Source: CAYRUD01 sp964427425
GTDB taxonomy: Bacteria > Chlamydiota > Chlamydiia > Chlamydiales > FEN-1388
NCBI GenBank assembly: GCA_964427425.1
Contig: CAYRUD010000014.1
Location: 310,001-374,000 of the forward strand
DNA: 64,000 bases
Reading direction: 5' to 3'
Shown piece after piece: positions 1-9,234 of the stretch. A model generated the notes under the pieces. The model did not search any database, was not told where the DNA came from, and saw nothing but the letters and a program-made list of their open reading frames with translations. The translations under genes and the position numbers were made by a program. The first letter of the stretch is position 1, and every line of letters begins with the position of its first letter.

Positions 1-2
1 TG

Positions 3-1340
3 ATGGGAAATGTAAAGCGAGAAATCACGGATATTCCTGTCGAATTTTACACCTTAGAACCTTACAGAGAACACGTCTTCTTTACTGATAGAGACACGCT
101 ACAAAAGTCACTTGAACAATATGATAGCCTTATAAAAGCATTCGAGACAGCGCCTCAACCATCTGATGCTCATGCGACGACCTTTATTGTAAAAGGTCAT
201 CAGATGGATGAGCTCTCAGAGAAAGATTGGATTGTCCGTCAGCCTGGGGAGCAGGAGTTTCCAGGACTTGCTCATGGAGCAAGACAAGCTGCCCTCATAG
301 AGCGGTTTATCGAGCAGCAGTCTTCGTATCCATTTTTAAAGGAGATTGAAGCAGGCACTATTACAAGCCAAGGGGTCTTGCTCACTCGCTTCTTGCCATC
401 TCCGTCGATGAAGAGGATGCTTTTGAGTGATCAAGTTTCGAGATGTTTAAAAGGGATATACTTCCAGACGCCTTCTCGGACTCATGGAGACTTCTTCTCT
501 ATTGAAGATAGAGGAATGTTAAACGATCTTCATAAATTTGGTATCCCTATTTACTGGGTCGACGCAAAAACGAAGAAGATCCTCCAATATTTACAGAAAG
601 CTCATCGTGAAACTGGAATGTTTGTTCCTCCGGAGCATACTGAGACCTATTTAAAGTCGACTGTCTTCGGTGTCTATGGTTCTAACTTGATCGTCGGCCC
701 ATTTGAGGAACATCTTCACGCTCTTTTAAATGGCGTGATGAAGATGAAAGATGAGATGAGTCACCCGCTTCTCAACAAAGAGACTCCGATAGCTTTAGTC
801 ACAGGAGGTGGTCCTGGCGCTATGGAGCTTGCGAATAGAATTGCTCAAGAACTTGGCATTCTCTCCTGTGCGAACATCGCTGATTTTCGCCTGAAAGGCG
901 GCGCGATGGTCAATGAGCAAATTCAGAATAGCTACATCGAAGCTAAGATGACGTATCGTTTAAAAGACTTAGTCGAGCGCCAGTCAGAATTTAATCTCGA
1001 CTTCCCAATCTTTGTCCAAGGAGGTATTGGAACAGATTTCGAATTCTGCTTGGAAGAGGTGCGTCGTAAAGTCGGTTGTGTCTTTCCAACGCCAGTTCTT
1101 TTGTTCGGAAGCGTTGAGTATTGGAAGGATAAAATCACATCGAGATATCAGTGTAACTTAGCAAATGGAACCATTAAAGGATCAGAGTGGCTTTCAGGCT
1201 GCTTCTTCTGCGTCCAGTCTGCTCAAGAAGGTCTTTTAGTCTATCGTAAGTTCTTCGATGGCTCGTTGAAAGTTGGAAAAGAGGCAAGACCACAAGAGAT
1301 GGGGTTTGTCTCCGATGTCATGAAAGAGTTAGGAAGATAA
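3..1340 (+). CDS. LOG-family-like Rossmann nucleotide-binding protein
   Basis: The 445-residue product has a C-terminal half like the LOG/TIGR00730 (lysine-decarboxylase-like) fold. It carries a glycine-rich VTGGGPGAME motif near residues 266-276 and QGGIGTDFE near 339-347, where the family consensus is PGGxGTxxE. The leading Pro of the second motif is replaced by Gln. Known family members hydrolyse nucleotide monophosphates or cytokinin phosphates, so a nucleosidase role is possible but not shown. The N-terminal half (about 230 residues) is not recognised. The ATG lies at the window edge, so the true start could be upstream. A strong terminator follows, so it is probably the last gene of its transcript. 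Confidence 0.7.
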   Translation: MGNVKREITDIPVEFYTLEPYREHVFFTDRDTLQKSLEQYDSLIKAFETAPQPSDAHATTFIVKGHQMDELSEKDWIVRQPGEQEFPGLAHGARQAALIERFIEQQSSYPFLKEIEAGTITSQGVLLTRFLPSPSMKRMLLSDQVSRCLKGIYFQTPSRTHGDFFSIEDRGMLNDLHKFGIPIYWVDAKTKKILQYLQKAHRETGMFVPPEHTETYLKSTVFGVYGSNLIVGPFEEHLHALLNGVMKMKDEMSHPLLNKETPIALVTGGGPGAMELANRIAQELGILSCANIADFRLKGGAMVNEQIQNSYIEAKMTYRLKDLVERQSEFNLDFPIFVQGGIGTDFEFCLEEVRRKVGCVFPTPVLLFGSVEYWKDKITSRYQCNLANGTIKGSEWLSGCFFCVQSAQEGLLVYRKFFDGSLKVGKEARPQEMGFVSDVMKELGR

Positions 1341-1363
1341 GTCTCCGCATTCGCTCTTAATAA

Positions 1364-1410
1364 AAAGCCTCTTTCCCCATCATAGCTAATTCGAAGGGGA
1401 AAGAGGCTTT
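1364..1410. terminator. Bidirectional intrinsic terminator
   Basis: A perfect 15-bp stem (arms 1364-1378 and 1396-1410, AAAGCCTCTTTCCCC and its complement) is followed by ATTTTTT on the plus strand and preceded by an A-rich stretch. It lies between convergent genes ending at 1340 and 1435. Confidence 0.9.
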
Positions 1411-1434
1411 ATTTTTTGTGCCCTTACAAAGCGC

Positions 1435-2679
1435 TTAGAAGCCGTATGAGAGTCTTAGGGCTATATACTTGGTTCTCCATCGTGAGAACTGACCATCTGG
1501 AGAAAAGCCCTTGTGATATTCTAAGAAGAGACGAACCTTTCGCCCAACTCCTTGAATTTTACCCAATTCATATCCGACGGCAAACGTGCTATCCAAGGCA
1601 AAATTTACATCCTGTACATTTTGGAAGTGCATAGCAAGGAATGGTTGTCCGAAGAGTTGGGTAAAGTCTGTCCTAGGGCCACGGACCTCTACACCATAAG
1701 CCAAGTACAGAGGCTTCATATGCATTTCTTTATCTGAGAAGATAACAGAACCGAGTGTTCCGTATACTCTGAGCTTAGGAGTAATGTTATATGACGCTGA
1801 GAAGTCAGCTGCCTCAAAGCTTTTGTTCTTTCTTTTCTTTCTGAGCTTTTTGTGCTCGATAAGCCATTCATCACCAATATGAGAGGAGACATGATAGCCT
1901 CTTAAGCGAAATGCCCATTTTCCTTTAGCGAACGTAATTGGTACGCCGACATAATAATCAGCATTGATAAGTGGATATGACTTTTTCTTATTCATGTTGA
2001 AAAGGCCGAAGACGCCAGCTTCGAGCTCAAGCTGAAGATCGCCGCCTCGTATATTTGTCCATCGGTAGATCGGAAGCTGATCACCAAAGGAAACTGGAGT
2101 TGCCCAACGTCCGCCTAACTTATCATTAAGGCGAGCTCCGACAGAGAAAGAAATCTGACGAGGGTTTGCAACTTCAGTAGGATAGAGAATTGTCGATTGC
2201 GGAAGCCAGATACCTTGTGACTTGAGTGTGGGCTCGTCTTTAGGCTGTTTCCCTTGTTCTATATCTCGTTTTTTCTCTCGTAACTTCTCAGCTCTTGTTA
2301 CGTTGGAGACATTTTTCTTTGTAAGCGCTTTGACAAATCGAGAGACTGATTCGTTCTTTTCGTTGTCTGAGGAAAGGTGGGAAAGGAGAATGCTTCCGTT
2401 CCGTACAGTTACCCTTACTCCCATATCAGGATAGCGAGTGTCGAGAACACCTTGGATATATGCTTCGAGGTAGGCATCTGTAAGCTCTTTTTCGGGAGCT
2501 TCAACTTTTGGAGAAACAGCTTTGAAATCCTCTGGGATTTCAACGGCAAGTGCTGCGAGAGGTTTATCATCCCCTGATTGATTAGCTTGGAGACTCGTTG
2601 AGTATGACAAGAGCGCTCCGGTACATGCTAGAAGAAAAGCGCTTCCAGCGTATCTACGAAGTATAGTTGATGTTATCAT
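1435..2679 (-). CDS. BON-domain and DUF1207-like outer-membrane protein
   Basis: The 414-residue precursor has a signal peptide (hydrophobic core about residues 13-30, ending near SLQANQ). A BON-like module follows at about 65-125, an alpha/beta segment with the pattern GVRVTVRNGSILLSHL, then a charged linker. From about 150 to the end the protein is rich in alternating aromatic and glycine strands ending in LRLSYGF, as in outer-membrane beta barrels and DUF1207 proteins. Family placement is from memory of the pattern and not tested. It probably sits in the outer membrane with a periplasmic N-terminal domain. An AGGAG lies about 15 nt upstream of the ATG. Confidence 0.6.
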   Translation of the reverse strand: MITSTILRRYAGSAFLLACTGALLSYSTSLQANQSGDDKPLAALAVEIPEDFKAVSPKVEAPEKELTDAYLEAYIQGVLDTRYPDMGVRVTVRNGSILLSHLSSDNEKNESVSRFVKALTKKNVSNVTRAEKLREKKRDIEQGKQPKDEPTLKSQGIWLPQSTILYPTEVANPRQISFSVGARLNDKLGGRWATPVSFGDQLPIYRWTNIRGGDLQLELEAGVFGLFNMNKKKSYPLINADYYVGVPITFAKGKWAFRLRGYHVSSHIGDEWLIEHKKLRKKRKNKSFEAADFSASYNITPKLRVYGTLGSVIFSDKEMHMKPLYLAYGVEVRGPRTDFTQLFGQPFLAMHFQNVQDVNFALDSTFAVGYELGKIQGVGRKVRLFLEYHKGFSPDGQFSRWRTKYIALRLSYGF

Positions 2680-2711
2680 GGCCTTTCGGTAACTCCTCAG
2701 CGTGAGAGAGA

Positions 2712-2730
2712 CTCAGGTGAAAAACCTGAG
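2712..2730 (-). terminator. Weak hairpin between two minus-strand genes
   Basis: A 7-bp perfect stem CTCAGGT / ACCTGAG with a 5-nt loop lies between the stop of the phosphatase-like gene (2833) and the start of the outer-membrane gene (2679). No clear T-run follows, so it may equally be a leader structure of the downstream gene. Confidence 0.3.
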
Positions 2731-2832
2731 CGTTGGTAAGAAAATTTCCACGCTCTTGTGTACCGAAGAAAGGTCAAAATCGCAAGTGTTGGCTTTAAGA
2801 TTTTTAAAATTTTTTAGCATTCAAGTAAGAGG

Positions 2833-4857
2833 TCAAGCTGCCGCTTTGCGAGCTTGGAGCGCCATATGGATTCTACTTGCGACACTCATGCCATCTATAA
2901 ATATCTTTTTAATTTTAAGTGCTGCAACTCCAACGTTTAAGAACGCAACTTGTCGAGCAATACCTTTATCACTGTGTAAGTTCTTCGCTATTTTTTGAGT
3001 TTCAGCCCGCGAGAGTTTTATTCCAGATTCTGCTGCTCTATCTGTAATATGTTTTTTTATTACTTGCGTGATGAGCTCGCCCGTCCTGTCCTTACCGCTA
3101 AAGCAGTTGACTCCAATAGATCCGCCGAGGCTTTTTGCGAAGAGGAGAATATCCCTGGCAAGTTCATAACTTGAGTTCGTATCGTTAAGGCGGTTTTTAA
3201 GCCCCGTTAAGGTTGCTTTTTTATCATCTGGAGTAAATTTTTCTAGATGACGTATTGCGTCCTCGTTAATGCGCTTTTGTTCTACTAATTTATTATTATC
3301 AGTTTCTCCCTGTACGGACTGATTAAAGAAGATAGAAGTTAATGTTGTGTCTTGTGGTATGGGGTTTTTCTCTTTAGGCCAAGGAATAATAACCTGGGCT
3401 ATTTTTCCCTTATCTCCTTCAACAAATGAAGGTTTTTCAGCTTCTGAAGAAAAATGAATTGTAGCTCCATTAAATCTCTCGTATGTATACGCGGAATCAA
3501 GCATAAAATTCTTTTCATTATGAGCGAAGCCATTCTTGTTTTTATCTATGGTTTCGTCAAGTAGAGACATCTGACAGAGGAGATATTTACCTCCTTGCGG
3601 TCTATCAGCATAAAAAGCGGATGTAAGACGTTGAAGCATTTGCTCATCAAGGCGCTCTTGGCGTTCTTGGAATTTAGTAGACTGAAGCGCTAGCTGGACA
3701 TGCTTCTCTACAACATCTAATTTTACCTTTGAAGCATGATTCATTAAACGCGCTTGTTGGTAATCTCCTTTGAGATCAAATTCGATATCCTCGAGTGATA
3801 GTTCTGCTTCTCCATCAAGAGCTTTTTCTATGGCTTCATTCTCATAATAAGGTGTAAAGAGCTTTAAAGAGAGATACTTTGTTAAAATTTCACGCTGTGC
3901 ATCTCGTTGATCAGAAGGAACTTTTGATAAATAAGCTTTAATTTTGCTTGGAGTCTCATTTAGAATCTCATCATAATTGTTTTCAAGGCCTTTAAGTGCT
4001 TCTCGCATCCCCTTGTCTATTTTTTGTAGATTTTCTTCTTCTATCTTTTTTGCATTTTGAAGATCCCTTATATTTGTGTCTCCAGCTCTAAAATCCGTAA
4101 GAGCACCGCCTCTATCAATGTTCAAAGTATCTTTTCTGCCATCAATTTCGAATTCGAGTTTATGTGTTCTTGCGTTGACTCGAACGTTTGGCATGGAGTC
4201 TAGATTATCGAATGACATCCCAAGTTCTTTGGCGGCAAATGCAGAGCGCCAATCGCCACTTCCCATCCAACCCTTATTTTGGAGAGCGGCATCATCATAG
4301 TTATGAACATCAGCCGTTTCTGTATAAGATATTTTTTTTCCATCAGTAGACGTAAAGCTAAAAGAATTTGCCTTAGGATTAGGAGAGCTCTTGTTTTCAT
4401 CTTTTCCATTGATCGCAGCGTTAGTTTCTTGTAGCGCGTTGTAAGCAAGATGCGCTATTGTCTTTTCTTGAGGCGATGGTTGAGTGACATGCGTAAAATC
4501 ATGGAGGCTATCACTCTTTTGAACCTTACTACTGTCAGTAATTTGGGTGTCGAAAAGAAGCTTTCGTAGCTTGTTGGTCATGATCCACTTGGCGTCGACA
4601 TCACCTGTCGTATCTGAGGGGAGCTTTACTGCTTTTTCAATAATTTTGGCTTGTTCTTTTGTGAGTCGGCCTGAATTTACCAACTCCTTTAGGACTGTTT
4701 TAAATTCTTTATCGGCTTTTTTTGCGGCTTGCTTTGCATTGGGATTTGTAGTGGCCTCAATATTTTTAGCAGAACGACCGGATAGTTTTCCGACAATTTT
4801 CTTTATGCTTTCAAGAGGTCTAGAAAGAGTTGTCACTATCGATTGTATTCTGTCCAT
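2833..4857 (-). CDS. SopB/IpgD-like inositol phosphatase, candidate secreted effector
   Basis: The 674-residue protein contains NCFSGKDRTG with Cys585 and Arg591 forming the CX5R active site. The motif is nearly the same as the NCKSGKDRTG signature of Salmonella SopB and Shigella IpgD, which remove phosphates from phosphoinositides in host membranes. The flanking sequence, including a helical LN-G-V segment about 50 residues later, also resembles the SopB C-terminal domain. No signal peptide is present, as expected for a type III effector. The N-terminal 550 residues are charged, helical and unrecognised, with one distinctive stretch near 190-250. Phosphatase activity and secretion are inferences. 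It is a monocistronic minus-strand gene. Confidence 0.7.
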   Translation of the reverse strand: MDRIQSIVTTLSRPLESIKKIVGKLSGRSAKNIEATTNPNAKQAAKKADKEFKTVLKELVNSGRLTKEQAKIIEKAVKLPSDTTGDVDAKWIMTNKLRKLLFDTQITDSSKVQKSDSLHDFTHVTQPSPQEKTIAHLAYNALQETNAAINGKDENKSSPNPKANSFSFTSTDGKKISYTETADVHNYDDAALQNKGWMGSGDWRSAFAAKELGMSFDNLDSMPNVRVNARTHKLEFEIDGRKDTLNIDRGGALTDFRAGDTNIRDLQNAKKIEEENLQKIDKGMREALKGLENNYDEILNETPSKIKAYLSKVPSDQRDAQREILTKYLSLKLFTPYYENEAIEKALDGEAELSLEDIEFDLKGDYQQARLMNHASKVKLDVVEKHVQLALQSTKFQERQERLDEQMLQRLTSAFYADRPQGGKYLLCQMSLLDETIDKNKNGFAHNEKNFMLDSAYTYERFNGATIHFSSEAEKPSFVEGDKGKIAQVIIPWPKEKNPIPQDTTLTSIFFNQSVQGETDNNKLVEQKRINEDAIRHLEKFTPDDKKATLTGLKNRLNDTNSSYELARDILLFAKSLGGSIGVNCFSGKDRTGELITQVIKKHITDRAAESGIKLSRAETQKIAKNLHSDKGIARQVAFLNVGVAALKIKKIFIDGMSVASRIHMALQARKAAA

Positions 4858-4979
4858 AGCTTAACTTCTCCGTTTCCTCTTTGGCTCAGAGTAGAAAGTT
4901 TTTCTTTATCTTTTCTCTATTCTATCAAAAAAATATTTAATAGTCTTTCTTGAAACTGACGATGGATGAATCTTTAGAA

Positions 4980-5012
4980 GGGAGCCTTTTTTTGAAAAGC
5001 TTTCTGGCTCCC
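4980..5012 (-). terminator. Intrinsic terminator
   Basis: A GGGAGCC / GGCTCCC stem with a 19-nt loop sits 10 nt after the stop of the gene ending at 5023. No strong U-tract follows on the minus strand. Confidence 0.6.
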
Positions 5013-5022
5013 TCTTCATGAA

Positions 5023-5673
5023 TTACGAATCGGCAGTAGCATTATTCGTAAAAAAGATCGCAGCGGCCAGGTCGTTATTTTCTGCGTAGACATTGATATG
5101 ATCAGAACCAAATGAGGAGGGGCTCGTGCTTGTCTCAGAGTAGACCAGTTCTACTTTATCTCCATTTCTTAGATACATTGAAGCTGTGCCTTCTCCAGAG
5201 TAGATAGCTGTCACAAGATTGCCGGTCAAAGCGGTACTGGATGCTATAGAAAGAGCCGTTTGGACGATTTCTTCTCCATTGATTCGTATAGCCATCACTT
5301 GACTGTTTGTTGCTGTGGTATCAACGACGAGTTTAATAGAGAGAAAATAATCGACTGTATAAAGGCCAGACTTCTTGATAGTGAAAAGACCTTTGTCTTT
5401 ATTGAGCTTGATACATCTTAGATACCCACTCTTGAGGTCTACAACTGGATCCCCTCGTTCTATTCTTTGTCCGCTTGATGAAGAGATGTATTGACCTCCA
5501 CCGAAAGAGAGTGGGATGGGTTGAGTAAGGGGAAGCGTTTTTAAGAGAGAGCGATGTTGCAATCGCTTTTGTCTGAGAACGTACTTTTTTAAAGCAGATT
5601 CGTCAGTTGCCGAAGCTGTATGAGTGAAAGTAAGGAAGTGTAAAGAAAATAGAGCAAAGAGAAGAGAGCGCAT
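5023..5673 (-). CDS. Secreted protein with C1q/TNF-like jelly-roll pattern
   Basis: The 216-residue precursor has a clear N-terminal signal peptide (about residues 1-22, cleavage near SATDE). The mature part has the strand pattern of bacterial C1q/TNF-like or BclA-like jelly rolls: KSGLYTVDYFLSI, then MAIRINGEEI, then YLRNGDKVELVY, ending in a short AAIFF strand. Such domains form trimers on cell surfaces. The assignment rests on pattern only; no catalytic residues are expected. It is flanked by its own terminator and about 150 bp of AT-rich upstream sequence. Confidence 0.45.
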   Translation of the reverse strand: MRSLLFALFSLHFLTFTHTASATDESALKKYVLRQKRLQHRSLLKTLPLTQPIPLSFGGGQYISSSSGQRIERGDPVVDLKSGYLRCIKLNKDKGLFTIKKSGLYTVDYFLSIKLVVDTTATNSQVMAIRINGEEIVQTALSIASSTALTGNLVTAIYSGEGTASMYLRNGDKVELVYSETSTSPSSFGSDHINVYAENNDLAAAIFFTNNATADS

Positions 5674-5825
5674 GAGTGAAAACCTCTCATTAGATGCATA
5701 TATATGTGATCATTGATCTTTCCATACTATACATAAAATTATTTTTAGATAAAAAGGGAGTAAATCAATTGGAATAGCTAAAAAGAAATTATGACTGCTC
5801 TATACTTCGTGAGGTGAAATAAGAC

Positions 5826-6404
5826 ATGGAGAATAAAATCTCAGACAAAGAGGATGTTATCTCATTTCTTCAAAAAATGGATCCCAAGCAGCTTACACGA
5901 AAAGCGCTGAATACTGAAGCATGGAGCTTTTTGACCATTGGTGTGATTGCCCTGATATTTCCCTTTGCATTTGGCATCGCGTTTGAAATCATATTTGGCA
6001 TTTCAGTTTCTTTAGGTGGGCTTTTCCTTTTTACTCAGTCTTTAAAGATGAGATCTCATACAGGCGAATGGAGAGGTATCGTCACAGGATGTATGCTTAC
6101 GCTGATGGGCACGCTTCTCTTGAGTCGGCCTTACGAAGGACTCCTTACTATGACAGTGCTCATGGGAATATATTTCGCTTTTCAGGGATTCATGAAGCTA
6201 TTCTTGTCATTTTCATTTCAGATTGAGGGAAGAGGCTGGATGATTGTGAGTGCCGGGCTTTCTCTTTTCCTTTCCTATATCATTATTGCTCAGCTTCCCT
6301 TTTCAGCAGCATGGTCTTTAGGATTTATTGTGGGAGTAGACGCTCTATTCTTCTCTGGAGCGCTCTTTTCGCTTTCTTCAGCTCTCCAAAAGAAGAAGAC
6401 ATAG
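5826..6404 (+). CDS. HdeD-family (DUF308) membrane protein
   Basis: The 192-residue protein has a short polar N-terminus (about 35 residues) and then six hydrophobic segments in close succession, the architecture of HdeD/DUF308 proteins. The spacing, with Gly-rich helices and the pair GVIALIFPFAFG / GLSLFLSYIII, fits the internal duplication of the family. HdeD in E. coli is linked to acid resistance; the role here is unknown. It is transcribed alone, and a hairpin follows. Confidence 0.75.
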   Translation: MENKISDKEDVISFLQKMDPKQLTRKALNTEAWSFLTIGVIALIFPFAFGIAFEIIFGISVSLGGLFLFTQSLKMRSHTGEWRGIVTGCMLTLMGTLLLSRPYEGLLTMTVLMGIYFAFQGFMKLFLSFSFQIEGRGWMIVSAGLSLFLSYIIIAQLPFSAAWSLGFIVGVDALFFSGALFSLSSALQKKKT

Positions 6405-6422
6405 AACAGTTTTAAAACCTAT

Positions 6423-6448
6423 GGGAGCGAGCTTTGATGCTCGCTCTC
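6423..6448. terminator. Bidirectional hairpin terminator
   Basis: GGGAGCGAGC and GCTCGCTCTC pair over 10 bp with one G-T pair around a 6-nt loop. It lies between convergent genes ending at 6404 and 6466. Confidence 0.7.
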
Positions 6449-6465
6449 AAGGTAATTCGGATAGG

Positions 6466-7605
6466 TTACTCTGGGAGTGCGATATGAAGCCGATTTGCTT
6501 CTCTTTTGATTTCTTCTAAAGCCTCAGGAATACTTAATCGCATTTTTGGATCCGGGTGGAGGATTTTAAAAGCTATCATCGCAAAGGCAGAAGAAGCAGG
6601 TCGTTTGCTCAGTTTTTTAAGACTATTTGTACGAGCTTCCTTATAGAGATAGTAAATTTTCTTATACCGTGATCGCCTTTCTGAAGAAGACATTTCTTTC
6701 AATTTTGGGTATTCGAATACACCGCTCCATTCAGGCTTTTTCTTAAAAAGCATGACATGGAGAGTAACGCCGATTGCGTATGCTTCAGACAACCTTCGAT
6801 CAATCGACCGATAAGAGGAGACTATAAGAGCTTCCGGTGGGCAAGAGCTTCGTGGAACAGAGACTGGTATCCCCAAGTATTTGTCGATAGGTATCGTCTT
6901 CCCAAAGTCGACTAGTGCTGCACGTGAAATCGATCCAGATCGATCCAAAAGCATGTTCCCCCGATGGAGATCTCGATGTAAAAATCCTCTTTCATGAAGA
7001 CTCTTCAATCCTGTTAAAAGATCATACGCAACAGAGAAAAGCTCGTTTTCACTTAACGTTAAGCCCCCATGTTCGATTTGCAACAAAGATCCATTTGGAT
7101 AATACTCTAAAAAAATATCTACTTTGCGCTTGCTTCTCTTTATCTCAGTGATGATCTGTACAATGCCGCGAGCGCCTTTCAATTTACGCATCACTTGTGC
7201 TTCTCGAAGTCCGCTTCTGTCAGATTCACATCGAGCAGTGAGCGTTGCAATTCCATTTTTATAGAGTATTGATTTGGTAACTACCTTATGGCAGCCTTTC
7301 CCTATATATCCTTTCTTTGTCCCCTTTAAGTGGATAAAAAACATATTCTGACTTGGGACGCTTTCAATAGAAAAAGGAAGCCCTGTTGATCCTTTGGAAA
7401 AAAATGTCCTCTTCGTGTTGAGAAGTGAGTCTCCCTTATTTATTAAAAATTGCTCGCACTTCTCCCAATCACGTGAAGATATGCCAGCTTCTTGAAGAGA
7501 GGGAGGGATAGAGTAGCTAAAGGAAGACCAAATGAGGAAGAAAGAGACTGTCAGAGTGAGAAGCAACTCTCTCCCTCGGAAGAATGAAAGCAATAAGGAA
7601 AGCAT
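6466..7605 (-). CDS. Membrane-anchored Ser/Thr protein kinase, WNK-like lysine placement
   Basis: The 379-residue protein starts with a hydrophobic segment (about 5-32) that could be a signal peptide or anchor. A kinase domain spans about 98-370. The glycine loop reads IGKGCHKVV (101-109), the helix-C Glu is probably E135, the catalytic loop is HRDLHRGN (210-217) and the metal motif is DFG (233-235). The usual VAIK lysine is absent: the position reads TARCES with Cys126. Lys107 in the glycine loop falls where WNK kinases keep their catalytic lysine, and WNK1 also has Cys at the VAIK position. Activity is therefore plausible. If the N-terminus is a signal peptide the domain would be periplasmic or secreted. 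Targets are unknown. Confidence 0.85.
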   Translation of the reverse strand: MLSLLLSFFRGRELLLTLTVSFFLIWSSFSYSIPPSLQEAGISSRDWEKCEQFLINKGDSLLNTKRTFFSKGSTGLPFSIESVPSQNMFFIHLKGTKKGYIGKGCHKVVTKSILYKNGIATLTARCESDRSGLREAQVMRKLKGARGIVQIITEIKRSKRKVDIFLEYYPNGSLLQIEHGGLTLSENELFSVAYDLLTGLKSLHERGFLHRDLHRGNMLLDRSGSISRAALVDFGKTIPIDKYLGIPVSVPRSSCPPEALIVSSYRSIDRRLSEAYAIGVTLHVMLFKKKPEWSGVFEYPKLKEMSSSERRSRYKKIYYLYKEARTNSLKKLSKRPASSAFAMIAFKILHPDPKMRLSIPEALEEIKREANRLHIALPE

Positions 7606-7792
7606 GATATGTAATTTTAAATTTAAGTAGTTGAACGCAAAGAGATTATAAAGTCGTCTTGGACTGATTGATAGGTAAAATTATGATCGGTAGTGTAATG
7701 CGCTGATCTCTATTGAGTTAGATACTTATTTTTACAGGAATTTTGCAATAAGAAGAGCTCTGACGTAGGAGCCGTATGTGAGGATGTGTCTC

Positions 7793-7828
7793 TTCTCTCA
7801 ATGCTCTCTTAGAAGAACATTGAGAGAA
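7793..7828 (-). terminator. Hairpin downstream of sdaA
   Basis: A perfect 11-bp stem (TTCTCTCAATG and complement) with a 14-nt loop lies 23 nt after the sdaA stop. It lacks a clear U-tract. Confidence 0.55.
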
Positions 7829-7851
7829 AGTGAGGTTAGAGTACTATTCGG

Positions 7852-9234
7852 TTAACACTCTGGGACATTAACTGCCAAACCGCCAAGAGACGTCTCTTTA
7901 TAGATTGCTTGCATGTTCTTTCCAGTTTCCCTCATCGCAGCAATGACCTGATCGAGAGAAACTCGATGATGTCCATCTCCTCTTAATGCGAGAAGACTAG
8001 CGTTAATTGCTTTAATGGCTCCCATGGTATTTCTTTCAATACAAGGGATCTGAACAAGTCCTTTTACTGGATCGCATGTGAGGCCTAAATTATGCTCCAT
8101 GCCGATCTCAGCGGCGTTTTCGATTTGCTCATTTGTCCCACCAAGAGCCGCCGTAAGGCCGGCCGCTGCCATTGAGCAAGCAACTCCAACCTCTCCCATG
8201 CAGCCCATTTCAGCGGCAGAGATGGAGGCTCCTAATTTGTATAAGATCCCGATAGCCGCAGCTGTTAAGAAAAAGGTAATAATTCCGTCTTCAGTAGGAT
8301 TTTCAATAAAATGATCGTAGTAGTGGACAACTGCAGGGATGACGCCTGCGGCTCCATTTGTAGGCGCCGTTACAACACGACTTCCTGCTGCATTTTCTTC
8401 ATTCACAGCAAGAGCCCATAAGCTGACCCATTCCATAATATCTGAGGGGTGCGGTGCTCGATTTGGATTTTGAAGCGACTCAAGAATCATCTTTGCTCGA
8501 CGGCGTACATTGAGTCCTCCTGGGAGAATTCCTTCTTGCTCGCATCCGCGCTTTACTGAGGATTTCATGACGTCCCAGATATGAAGAATCCCTTTTCTGA
8601 TTTCTTCTTCTGATCTCCAAACTTTCTCATTTTCCATCATGAGCTGAGCAATTGTCATGCCATGACGTCGTGTCAGATCTAGAAGCTCATCACCTGTTTT
8701 AAAGGGAAATGGCAGTCTTGGTCCATCCTCACCGAGGCGTGCGTCTTCGGGAGAAGGGAGAGTCTCTTCTTCTACAATAAATCCACCTCCAACAGAGTAA
8801 ATAACTCTCTCAAAGAGAATGTGTGAATGGCTGTCGTAAGCGGTAAATCGGATGGCATTCGGATGGAATGGAAGAGTTTCATCATAATGGAAGACAAGAT
8901 CTTGAGGCTCGTCGAAGGAGATGAGGTGAGTGCCAAGTAAGTTGAGTTTTCTCGATGAGCGAATATGTTCTAATCGGAGAGGAACGCAATTCGGATCAAC
9001 ACCTTCTGGCGTTTCTCCTTCAAGGCCGAGAAGGATAGCCAAGTCTGTTCCATGTCCTTTCCCTGTCAAGGCTAAGGATCCATATAAATCTGTTCGTACT
9101 CTTTTTGTTGTATCGAAAAGGTGCTGCTCCTTGAGTAGGTGTAAAAAGCGACGAGCAGCTCGCATTGGTCCGACAGTATGTGAACTCGAAGGTCCTATTC
9201 CTATAGAGAAAAGGTCGAAAACACTGATTGACAT
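7852..9234 (-). CDS. sdaA: L-serine ammonia-lyase (L-serine dehydratase), iron-sulfur type
   Basis: The 460-residue enzyme deaminates L-serine to pyruvate and ammonia. It starts with the family hallmark SVFDLFSIGIGPSSSHTVGPM and contains the Fe-S cluster cysteines in GCMGEVGVACSMAAAG and LTCDPVKGLVQIPC. The alpha and beta domains are fused in one chain, as in E. coli SdaA. The start is set at 9234, not at the longer in-frame start at 9294, because AAGGAG lies about 11 nt upstream and the family begins here. It is a single gene followed by a hairpin. It could feed amino-acid carbon into central metabolism. Confidence 0.95.
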   Translation of the reverse strand: MSISVFDLFSIGIGPSSSHTVGPMRAARRFLHLLKEQHLFDTTKRVRTDLYGSLALTGKGHGTDLAILLGLEGETPEGVDPNCVPLRLEHIRSSRKLNLLGTHLISFDEPQDLVFHYDETLPFHPNAIRFTAYDSHSHILFERVIYSVGGGFIVEEETLPSPEDARLGEDGPRLPFPFKTGDELLDLTRRHGMTIAQLMMENEKVWRSEEEIRKGILHIWDVMKSSVKRGCEQEGILPGGLNVRRRAKMILESLQNPNRAPHPSDIMEWVSLWALAVNEENAAGSRVVTAPTNGAAGVIPAVVHYYDHFIENPTEDGIITFFLTAAAIGILYKLGASISAAEMGCMGEVGVACSMAAAGLTAALGGTNEQIENAAEIGMEHNLGLTCDPVKGLVQIPCIERNTMGAIKAINASLLALRGDGHHRVSLDQVIAAMRETGKNMQAIYKETSLGGLAVNVPEC

